Source: Sporopachydermia quercuum
Lineage: Eukaryota; Ascomycota; Sporopachydermiomycetes; Sporopachydermiales; Sporopachydermiaceae
Assembly: GCA_001599295.1 (NCBI GenBank)
Contig: BCGN01000004.1
Span: 620,346-684,345, forward strand
Direction: 5' to 3'
DNA length: 64,000 nt
Part shown: in pieces, positions 56,020 through 64,000 of the stretch
Position numbering within the stretch: the stretch's first letter is position 1
Layout: each line of letters opens with the position of its first letter
The notes under the pieces: model-generated
Databases searched by the model: none
The model's input: only the letters and a program-made list of their open reading frames with translations
What the model was told of the DNA's origin: nothing
Made by a program: the position numbers and the translations under genes

Positions 56020-56649
56020 CTAAGGCTCATTCTCTTTTTCCGAATTCTTATTTGAGTTACTGAAATNTACTATCGCATCTAATTCTCCTGATTTTTCTGT
56101 CTTCTGATTTGCCTTAGGACTGAGCGCTCTCTTGATCATTAATGATCTATCAATGATAAAACGCTTTCTTCCTTGTGGTGGAAGTTTATTCTCTGCAGTA
56201 TTTCTTGTGGTGTATGATGGCCTTGTTACGGGTGCTGTGGATTTTCTAGCTTGGGGCTTTGTTCTTCTTGGTTTTGGTTGAGATTCTTCTTCCTCAAAAG
56301 TTTCATCATCCTTAGCGTCATCTTCGCTTTCATTCTCATTTTCTTCTTGATAATCATCCTCATCGTCATTATCATCATCATTATGGTCTTCATCNGACGN
56401 CGTANTTACTCTCCTTTTCTTCCTTTTGATTTTTGGCTTTCGAGGGTTGGTATTTTTGACAGTTTTCTTCTGCGATGCTTCATGTTCATAAGAAGAATCA
56501 TCATTTTCACTTTCAAGTTTTAGTTCAGGTTTATTTTTGTCTTCCAGATCTATTTCACCAGCAGCAATTTTTCTTGCTCTCTCTTCTTCTCTTCTCTTCC
56601 TCTCCTCAAGATCTTTAGCCATTTGATCATCCCATGGTGGTTTCCCCAT
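56020..56649 (-). CDS. Uncharacterised acidic protein, frame B of a stop-separated series
   Basis: ATG at 56649, 209 codons, stop TAG at 56022-56020. It begins MGKPPWDDQMAKDLEERKR, a charged coiled-coil-like helix, followed by a basic cluster (KIKRKKRR), a long acidic Asp/Glu/Asn tract, and a second basic region with RRTKPQARKS, ending in FSNSNKNSEKENEP. This composition suggests a nuclear, mostly disordered protein. It starts only 12 bp after the stop of frame A and is in the same phase, which leaves no room for an independent promoter. No family is recognised. Several Ns lie between 56395 and 56405. Confidence 0.5.
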   Translation of the reverse strand: MGKPPWDDQMAKDLEERKRREEERARKIAAGEIDLEDKNKPELKLESENDDSSYEHEASQKKTVKNTNPRKPKIKRKKRRVXTXXDEDHNDDDNDDEDDYQEENENESEDDAKDDETFEEEESQPKPRRTKPQARKSTAPVTRPSYTTRNTAENKLPPQGRKRFIIDRSLMIKRALSPKANQKTEKSGELDAIVXFSNSNKNSEKENEP

Positions 56650-56661
56650 AATGAAAGAATT

Positions 56662-57135
56662 TTAAAGAATTGAATCATCGAACAGAGCTTTAGTTGCTTC
56701 TGCACTTGAAGTCTTAACTAATTCTTGTNCGACTCTTCTTGTTAGTCTTTTGTTTGGCTCGATAAAATCAGGAAACTCTGGTGGCTTCATTAGTTCAGAA
56801 TAACTGGGATGTTTGGACGGAGAAGAGGATCGTTTTCGTTTCTGGCTGGAAGAGTTTGAAGAAGAGGATGACTTTAAATGTTTTATCTGGCTGTGGGAGG
56901 AAGCCTTCTTATGAGTGGTTTCAACAGCAGCCATGTCACTTGAATCTGTATCATTTTTTGCTTTTGAAATTTCTTCTAAGAATCCTGAAACGATAATTGA
57001 AGATTTATTAAGGTACGTTGCGATTTCCGACTTGNTTTTATGAGAAAAATCAGATAAAGCGGCAATCGCACCTTTTTCATAATCATTCAAAGTATTAGTT
57101 GCATTTGAAGAGAATTTTGAGTAGAATCTCGACAT
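56662..57135 (-). CDS. Uncharacterised protein, frame A of a stop-separated series
   Basis: ATG at 57135, 157 codons, stop TAA at 56664-56662. The N-terminal third looks like a folded helical segment (ALSDFSHK, then IATYLNKSSIIVSGFLEEISKAK); a Ser-rich, basic middle follows (SQKRKRSSSPSKH, a possible nuclear localisation signal), then PPEFPDFIEPNKRLTRR. No family is recognised. The stop is followed in the same phase by four codons and then the ATG of the next frame. Ns lie at 56729 and 57036. It may be a gene of its own or the N-terminal part of a 489-codon gene. Confidence 0.55.
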   Translation of the reverse strand: MSRFYSKFSSNATNTLNDYEKGAIAALSDFSHKXKSEIATYLNKSSIIVSGFLEEISKAKNDTDSSDMAAVETTHKKASSHSQIKHLKSSSSSNSSSQKRKRSSSPSKHPSYSELMKPPEFPDFIEPNKRLTRRVXQELVKTSSAEATKALFDDSIL

Positions 57136-59438
57136 TGCTTAATATTTTCAGCTGATTAGAGCCCTTTGGCCCTATTCGATTTATTAACGAATTGAAGTTA
57201 TTGTATCTGCTTAGTTATTATACGTACACCATCAATAAAGGTTAGGTAGGATTAGGATGGAAATTGAAGGTTATAGAATATTTTGCTGCTGCTGATTCTT
57301 TTGAATACATAGCCCATATAAACTGATATTTTCCTTTTCCTTCTCCTAGCCAAAATCAGAATCAGTAGCATTACTAGTTGTCATTTGATGATAATACTCA
57401 ACATCATCACATCAGCCTTGATTACTGTTATCGTTTTTCTTATTTTATTATGTTTTTTTTTTGTATCAAGCTGATTGCATATGAGCAAAAGCACAAGGGT
57501 GCGGTTCACGAGATCAATAAGATCAATTGACATTCTACTCATGGGGGAAGTGTGAAGATATTGATTTCAGCATTGTTTCACAAGTGGCATGTGTAATGGG
57601 ACAATAGATAGTGGTATTAATTAATCATTAANAGATAAATACTAGATATTGATCATTGAGAGAACAGAGACTAGAGACTCGAGTAGATCACTGAGCAGAG
57701 TGAGTGTTGGTTCGAATTGAGACTTGGGTTCTGTTCCGATAGAGAAAACAAGTATTGCACGTAGTTAATTAATCAGATGTTGTATAAGCAAATCAATCAT
57801 GAGAGAAGCTTCATTTGGCGGCTTATTATTAGTGGGAGGAATCGCTTATTTTATTATACATTTAAAGAATGTCTAAGATTTCAACAAAATTATTTTTCCT
57901 ACATTTTGCTGGCAATCNAAGAATTAACTCAAAGCTTATCCAGGAACCGTAAACCTAGGAATTGGATGCACATTCACATTCCNAGAATAACGCTAACGAA
58001 ACAATGAAATCATGATGCTATATGCATTAAAGGTATATCAAACAATATCTGAGTCAGCCCTATATCAAGATTGAACCCAGTTCAATTCCTCAAAATATAC
58101 ATCTATCTTAAATACTTTCTTCGATCTAGTAACTCCGATACCTCCCAAGCGTAGTGTCTTTATATTGTAATTTCATCCACTTCTCCACATCTACTTTGTT
58201 TGATTTTGATTCAATAAGGTTTATTATTTTCTTGGTCCGCCCCTACTAACGAATTCCACTGGGTTATTACGTATACACGCATTTGTTTAACTTTATTAAC
58301 AATATATCCGTTTTTGGTATCTCTTGCAACCGTTAGTTGAACTTAAATTAACTCTTCCAAACTTAACTATCCCTTAGAAATAATTTTTTTTCTAAAACTA
58401 GTTCATGTACAATTACATCATACCTTGGCTACTAACGGTGAATATGGCGATCGGTCTAGCCAGAGAGTCTTTATTTGAATGAATCTGGTTGGAAAGGCAG
58501 AATCCAATTAGAAGAAGCAGCAATGGAATTTATTGTCTTACGAACATCATGAGCTCTAATTCAAATATCTGGAGATAAAGTGAAACTTTTCCTGCAAATA
58601 ACTGCACTAGAAAGTAAATTTGAGTAGATAACAAACTGACAATATCAAATCTGACATGATTGAACATTGAACCAAGACATTGATTCCCCTCAAATGCTCT
58701 GATACTTGTGTTCAGAAAGATTCGGTATAATAAATATATTGAGATACACATCAATTGAAAAAGAGCTTCCAATTGAGTAGTTTCATAGAAGGGTTGACCA
58801 TTGAACAATGTGCAATGTGCATTGACTATTTCGTTATCGCCATGACCTCAGCTCTCGTGGTCAAAAAGTAGCAATTCCGATTATGCTGCGGATACAGTAT
58901 TATTTGATCCATCCGATATATTCCAAGCTCAAATTCAAAATGACTTATACTCGACTTGAAGCAGGAATAGAGTTCTGATTTATAGATATATTTAAAGAAA
59001 AATACAATATGAAAATAGGGAATTGATAAGAGAAACCCCATAATGAGCTTACATCCTTGCTGTTGATTTTCTAGATGAAACATAATTTCTTGTTTCTATT
59101 TATTGGAACTAATATACACGTAACTATCTATATATGATTGAAATAAGGAATCTAACTACAATCATCTATCTTGATAGATATAACAAACACATAGAGGTAA
59201 GAATGAGACCCAGCCCAAACAGCAGCAAAGTATTAACAAATCTTCAGCACTGGCTACCAGAAAAATGAAATAGGACCCCAGCCAATCATCAATTTTATCA
59301 TCGAATCAAGAGTATTTCACTACTCACAGCAACTTAACAATTAATTCTTCAAGCATTTCCTCATCAATGCAGCATCATTCATGACTTCCAGATATCATAT
59401 CAAACACGCCACATTACTCTCGATTAAACATACATTAC
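57136..59438. other. 2.3-kb intergenic stretch, no gene seen
   Basis: Between the 5' end of the stop-separated frames and the 3' end of YPD1. AT-rich, only noise-like short frames, Ns at 57632, 57918 and 57983. T- and C-rich tracts near 57320-57460. Confidence 0.45.
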
Positions 59439-59930
59439 TCATTGCTCATTCTCTTCAGGTACAACAATATCAAGGTACTCACAAACATATTCTTTTGATT
59501 CTTCATATACTCTTTCAACTTCCGTCAAAGTTTCTTCAATCAATTGTAACCACTCATCATCGGTTGTAGGAAGGACTGGTAATACTTCCTTGGAAATATC
59601 AACAGACAAATTAGATGTCGGTTCTAAATCCTTCTTCAATCCATAATTTTGTATCTTAGCACAACCTAATTGTACCTTTTGGAGACCTAATGATGACGCC
59701 GACCCTTTGATATAATGGCCAAGGTATGATAATCTTTTCAAATCCCTACTGGCTAACTCTTGTCTCATCTCCTTAAAGGTTTGTTCTGCTTGTTTGAAGA
59801 ATCCCAAAAACAATTCGGTCGAAAACATCTCATCATCATCATCCATAGCAATAATCTCAGAAAATGTACCCCAATTGATTAAATCGGAAGGTGGTAGAAT
59901 GTCTCCATCATTATCTAAAGCGTTACTCAT
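59439..59930 (-). CDS. YPD1: Histidine-containing phosphotransfer protein Ypd1
   Basis: Single exon, 163 aa from the ATG at 59930 (S. cerevisiae Ypd1 is 167); a longer open frame upstream lacks an ATG. The phospho-accepting histidine is H72 in LGHYIKGSASSLGLQKV. The N-terminus matches Ypd1: LINWGTFSEIIAMDDDDEMF, then FFKQAEQTFKEMR. Ypd1 carries phosphate from the hybrid kinase Sln1 to the response regulators Ssk1 and Skn7 and so controls the Hog1 osmostress pathway. The C-terminal helix EVERVYEESKEYVCEYL completes the four-helix bundle. Confidence 0.95.
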   Translation of the reverse strand: MSNALDNDGDILPPSDLINWGTFSEIIAMDDDDEMFSTELFLGFFKQAEQTFKEMRQELASRDLKRLSYLGHYIKGSASSLGLQKVQLGCAKIQNYGLKKDLEPTSNLSVDISKEVLPVLPTTDDEWLQLIEETLTEVERVYEESKEYVCEYLDIVVPEENEQ

Positions 59931-62275
59931 TATGCTATTAAAATTGTTATCACTGAAATCTCCTGATTCCTTTATCCTTCCAGTTTGTATGGTTGAATAG
60001 GTCAACTCACTTAATCTGTAACTCTTGTGCCTAACGAACAACCTGAGCTTTTGACACTGCTTCAAATTCGGTTCAGCGAATGTTTTAATTCCGAATTAAT
60101 ATCACTTTCGCAGTTGTGGAGACTGTTTTTACAAAATCTCTGGAAACCAGTTACCTATTGAATAAAAACACTCAAAAGTTTCAATAAATAAACGGTCAGA
60201 GTTGTGAAAACTTGATTTTGCTTATCCCAGATTTTATTGTTCGTTAGATTCTCTTATAACAAAGATAAGCAATTGATGGCAACGATACTGTTTCAGAAAT
60301 TGTTCAGAAAGCGTGTAAAATTTTTAATGAATGAAAACTAAACACTTTGGTCCCTTGGTGCTAAGGGTTTCAAAAATAGTTGTACGGAGACGTTTTCACT
60401 AATGTTTAAGGTTTCGAAGCTTAAAAGGTTCTTCGATGTGAGAAGTAAATAAAGGAAGCGAGATGTTATGTGGAAACCACGTTCTTTATCATGAGTTGTG
60501 GTGTGCGTGTTAATTTGATTGCTCCCTGAGATCAATTGTTGTTGATGTTTGTTTTAAGACTATACCTATGCCATTATATTAGTATCTCAAGGAAGGATTG
60601 ATTTATGCTAAAGTTTCACTTTGTGTGATTTGACGTATCAAAGATGCCAGAGCTTGTGTTATCTCATCTTGATGAGAAGTGATACTTGGCTTTCGTAAAT
60701 GCTTTGTGAGTAAATTTCCCAAGAAGGTAAGTCAGATAATGAATGTCTTTTGCGAGGAAGGAGAAAGCAATACTCCGCTCTAGAAGGTTGATATTTCAGG
60801 GAAGTCAAAAGAAAACAATTTAATTATGAGTTTGAGCAAACATTAAACTTGGCGCATTCATGAAATATTATCTGACAGTGCAGGTAAAATTGATTGCTCC
60901 CAATGCGACAATATTGTCAATTATCGAAGCAACTAGTTCAACGTAAACGTAACTATGAGGTTATTACCAAAGGAATAACAAGTTATACAAAGTGTCAACA
61001 TTCAACATATATATTCTGGATATTAAAAGCATCACCAATTACTGAAAGCTGTGTAAAATGTCCTACGTTGGGCTCAGATTCGGCAGTAATCTGTAACAAA
61101 CTAACATCGAGTAGAAAGACCAAAAATAAAGTAATGAGGAAGCAACAAAAAAAAGAAAAAGCACTATCATACTTGCTGGAAACCACATCAGAAAATGGAT
61201 GGCTGTTCGTCTCGATAAATAAAGACTGTTTTTCCAACTAACAGCACAACATCTTCAAGATATCTTTTCTTACGACTGATTTTCCGGAAGTTTACTGCTC
61301 AATTCTCCGGAAGCACCTTGTAGATAGCCACAATAAGCTGCTCTGTGTCACTAAGACAAAAGTAGTAATGACTTGGCTTTCCAGTCAAAAGAACTGTCAA
61401 ATATCGGAGGTCCTATTACTTATTGTTTCAGTGAATGTATACAATACAGCTCAAAGCTTATCTTTCGAATCGTGTACATGTTTTTTAGAAATAAACCTAA
61501 TCGGATGATACTTCCACTATGCATATGCTTGGAGAGCGTTTGATTGAATTTAGTACTTGATGAAGTGTACTTGGGATACGGAATTCAGCAACAAAAATAA
61601 TATTATAATTAGTTTCTATATAATATCAAGTGGGTTTGCTGAGTTGTGGGGAAATTAATTATTCTGAATTGATTATTGGCTCGGCGCATAGTATCTTCTT
61701 ACTCATTGGCTTCTTCAAGGTTTACCACGAGGTTATGTATAGTTCATGCAGATAACTCCTTTCTTCCTCAAACAGGAAACCTCATCATAAAGAATACTAA
61801 CTAACGAATGAAGTCTTTCACTATGAACATTAACCTTATCTACCACATAAGTTTTTTTTGTATCAGCCATATTTTCGTTCGTTTTCATTTCTTTCTTCTC
61901 GTTTCTTCATTTAATTTGGAGAGATGTTGATTCAGACCTCACTCGTTCATTATTTTTTTTTCTTTGTTTCTTTTTTTCTTTTTTTGTAGTCATATCCTAT
62001 ACTTTTCAGCACTGTCAATCGTTATTTGACTGGCAAGTTTCCATTCTGTGGCTTCCTCCTTGGTGCGATACCAGATAGATGGGATCAAAACTGCAAGAAG
62101 GCAATACCAACAACTGATAGATCTAGTTAACGAAATAAATTAGTTGTGCCGGACTTTGATTTTTTGTTTTCTCCATCCTTTTCAGTCCCTCCATTATATT
62201 AGAATTAGGTCAACTACCGTATCCCTTCAAAGTGAACTAACTGGAAGTCATTCATTCANAATAAGCTTACAGCAA
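59931..62275. promoter_or_regulatory. Divergent intergenic region, YPD1 / PPN2
   Basis: 2.3 kb between two divergent genes. No gene is supported; a frame near 60894-61241 looks like noise. A strong T-rich tract (with scattered C and G) at about 61950-61987 lies 0.3 kb upstream of PPN2, a typical nucleosome-poor promoter element. Confidence 0.45.
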
Positions 62276-63895
62276 ATGAGTTCTGCAAATCGGCAAACTA
62301 ATGCTCAACCAAATGGAGAGCGGGCACCTTTACTTCAACACGATCAGGAATTAGGTCCGGAAGAAGAATATTACGAAGAAGAAGAAAGCAAATCAACCAA
62401 GATAGTTCTGTACTCGTCGTTGGTAGGATTAGTTGTTTTGGTTTTATTTTTATTTGTCTACTATATTCCTTTTGTTTTGTATCCGCCGCAAGAGGTAACA
62501 AATATTCTTCCATTGACTAAGGTTGCAAGTTTGAATCTCACAAAGTTAACTGATGAAGCTAGTATTCTCCCAATAGATACACAGAGAAAATCACCAAAAC
62601 GGAAGGTACGAAAGCATACTAAAGATTTGGAAGACTATAAATCAAACTATGAAAATTTCCCATTATGGGATGATTGGTCTCTAATGAGAGAAATTCCTGA
62701 TACGAGAATCATTCTTTTTGGAGATGTTCATGGGACCTACGACGAGCTGGTAGAAATGTTAGACATTCTGAACTATACTTCAACAATAGTACCTGGAACC
62801 ACAGATAGGGTTTACAACGACAAGGTTGTTCTATTGGGCGACTTTGTATCAAAAGGTCCAGATTCCTTAAAAGTTGTTGAACTGGCATATAATGAGTCAT
62901 TTTCTTGTGTTCGAGGCAATCATGAAGAAATCGTGCTAGATAAATATGCAAAATTTCACCACTTACCATATTCAAAGATCAACCTTACAACAAATGATTC
63001 AGACTCCAAACCTAAGAAAAAAAGGCCTCATAATGCCACATCAATTGACGACTACTTAGAATCTGAGGGCAGTGATGTTAGTATTGCAGTTAACAGAGGT
63101 TCAGAAAAGTGGATTGCTAAACATCTTCCTCCAAATCATGTTCGATACATTTCATCTTGTCCTTCTATTCTTGAGTTGGGGCCCTTTGCTATCAATGTCA
63201 AGAAGCCAAAAGGAGTGGGTTTATTTAATGAGTTTTCTGATGAAGATCTAGAATTTATCACCGATGACGTTGACGATGACGATGACGATGAGGATAACGA
63301 AGATCTTTTCCCAGTTTCCGGGAAAACAAGCGATGGACTTGGACTTGGTGCAATCCCTATTGCCATCAAATCTCCCAGAATCAAACATCAACATTTTGGA
63401 ACTGTGCAGATTTCAAAACGATTCAAGAAAATTAATAGAGCCGTTGGTGTTCATGCAGGGCTCCAATGGAATCGCAAGAACTTGGAGAATCAGAATCCAA
63501 TTGCAACTTTCTCTATGAGAACTTTGGGCGGTCCTAATTTTACTATCCCATTTGAATTGAACCATTGTCAAGGTCAAATTGACGAATTGTATCCTCCTGA
63601 GGATGAAACTAATCCCAGTGTTTTGAAAAAGGATCCCAATTGTAAGAATTGGGCCTTAGTATTCAATGATTATCAAAAGACAGCGTTACCAGAACACAAC
63701 CGAACAACGGTATTCTATGGTCATGATGCATCAAGAGGTCTTAACATTAAAAGGTTCACTAAGGGTGTTGATACTGGTTGTGTTTATGGAGGACGGCTTA
63801 CTGCGTACATTATCACTATCACTCAGCAACCTAAAAAGTCATATCCGCTTATTTCTCATGATACAGTTTCTCTGAAATGTAAACCTTACGCATAG
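62276..63895 (+). CDS. PPN2: Vacuolar endopolyphosphatase Ppn2 (calcineurin-like phosphoesterase)
   Basis: Single exon, 539 aa from the ATG at 62276; the frame is open upstream but has no ATG. Type II membrane protein: a cytosolic tail of 41 residues carrying an ERAPLL dileucine motif (15-20), the consensus for AP-3 sorting to the vacuole, then one membrane span (about 43-69). The metallophosphatase motifs are GDVHGTYDE (149-157), GDFVSKGPDS, GNHE and, late, VFYGHDASRG. An acidic DVDDDDDDED stretch sits in a lumenal insertion. Ppn2 cleaves long inorganic polyphosphate chains internally in the vacuole lumen, with zinc. N-glycosylation sequons (NHT, NRT) are present in the lumenal part. Confidence 0.92.
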   Translation: MSSANRQTNAQPNGERAPLLQHDQELGPEEEYYEEEESKSTKIVLYSSLVGLVVLVLFLFVYYIPFVLYPPQEVTNILPLTKVASLNLTKLTDEASILPIDTQRKSPKRKVRKHTKDLEDYKSNYENFPLWDDWSLMREIPDTRIILFGDVHGTYDELVEMLDILNYTSTIVPGTTDRVYNDKVVLLGDFVSKGPDSLKVVELAYNESFSCVRGNHEEIVLDKYAKFHHLPYSKINLTTNDSDSKPKKKRPHNATSIDDYLESEGSDVSIAVNRGSEKWIAKHLPPNHVRYISSCPSILELGPFAINVKKPKGVGLFNEFSDEDLEFITDDVDDDDDDEDNEDLFPVSGKTSDGLGLGAIPIAIKSPRIKHQHFGTVQISKRFKKINRAVGVHAGLQWNRKNLENQNPIATFSMRTLGGPNFTIPFELNHCQGQIDELYPPEDETNPSVLKKDPNCKNWALVFNDYQKTALPEHNRTTVFYGHDASRGLNIKRFTKGVDTGCVYGGRLTAYIITITQQPKKSYPLISHDTVSLKCKPYA

Positions 63896-64000
63896 TATAT
63901 ATTACCGTACTAGATCATCATTTGTTGTTGGATTCTCCAATATCTTACAAACTGGTGATCTAACAGTACACTGTTAGACTTTCTCATCATTCCAACACTT
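63896..64000. other. PPN2 3' flank to the window end
   Basis: Only 105 bp, with an AACAGTACACTGTT-type palindrome near 63961-63975; too short to interpret. Confidence 0.3.

Noticed and set aside
57777-58007. 76-codon plus-strand frame with Ns
   Set aside because: Starts at TTG, two ambiguous codons, noise-like composition.
60894-61241. 115-codon plus-strand frame in the YPD1-PPN2 gap, with an overlapping 80-codon minus-strand frame
   Set aside because: The first codon is TTG, the composition is noise-like and there is no domain; overlapping frames of similar quality exist on both strands.
1-64000. Transposons, retro-elements, CRISPR arrays or horizontally acquired bacterial genes
   Set aside because: No transposase, reverse transcriptase or integrase frame, no long terminal or inverted repeats, no regular spacer arrays, and no gene with clearly bacterial affinity was seen by eye; a repeat-masker run would be the decisive check.

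Overview
This is nuclear DNA from a budding yeast (Saccharomycotina), AT-rich, with about 22 recognisable protein genes and one tRNA gene. The gene set is fungal: a mitofissin, GARP, RNase P/MRP, an HPt phosphorelay protein, Cym1, Mgs1 and Pho13. CTG codons fall where Cym1 and Mgs1 have conserved leucines, so CTG is most likely read as Leu and the CTG-Ser clade is unlikely. A complex I subunit (GRIM-19 type) argues against Saccharomycetaceae. An Arl8-type GTPase, a gene type not found in S. cerevisiae, and 16 introns in 9 genes (GTATGT/GTAAGT donors, TACTAAC-like branch sites) point to an intron-rich lineage outside the baker's-yeast group. I cannot name the species. Isolated single Ns are scattered throughout, including inside coding sequence.

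Layout. 1-8.8 kb: tRNA-Ala(AGC), ARL8-like GTPase, a universal-stress-protein gene, and a two-exon small mitochondrial membrane protein. 8.7-16 kb: SRC1/HEH1 (with intron), VPS51, ATG44 and an amino-acid permease with upstream GATA sites. 16-20.8 kb: a 4.9-kb stretch with no convincing gene, the longest gap in the window. 20.8-29 kb: a four-exon LC8 dynein light chain, an SNX41/ATG20-type sorting nexin and a UBXD8-like UBX protein. 29.6-36 kb: a four-exon NPL3-like SR protein divergent from CYM1. 36.7-45.7 kb: RPN9, BNA7, POP1 and ADE12. 46-55.3 kb: an oversized ALG9, the complex I GRIM-19 subunit, PHO13 and MGS1 (four exons). 55.6-57.1 kb: three consecutive minus-strand open frames, all in one phase and separated only by single stop codons. 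59.4-64 kb: YPD1 and PPN2.

The genes are mostly housekeeping and form no operon or dedicated pathway. Loose themes are membrane traffic (ARL8, VPS51, SNX41, PPN2 sorting), mitochondria (small membrane protein, ATG44, CYM1, GRIM-19), protein quality control (UBX protein, RPN9) and genome or nuclear-envelope maintenance (SRC1, MGS1). I see no transposon, retro-element, CRISPR array or bacterial-type system. The observations most worth a second look are the stop-separated frames at 55.7-57.1 kb, an in-phase alternative last exon for the dynein light chain, the SRC1 intron that cuts the lumenal domain, the long repeat-bearing first intron of NPL3, and the 4.9-kb gene desert.
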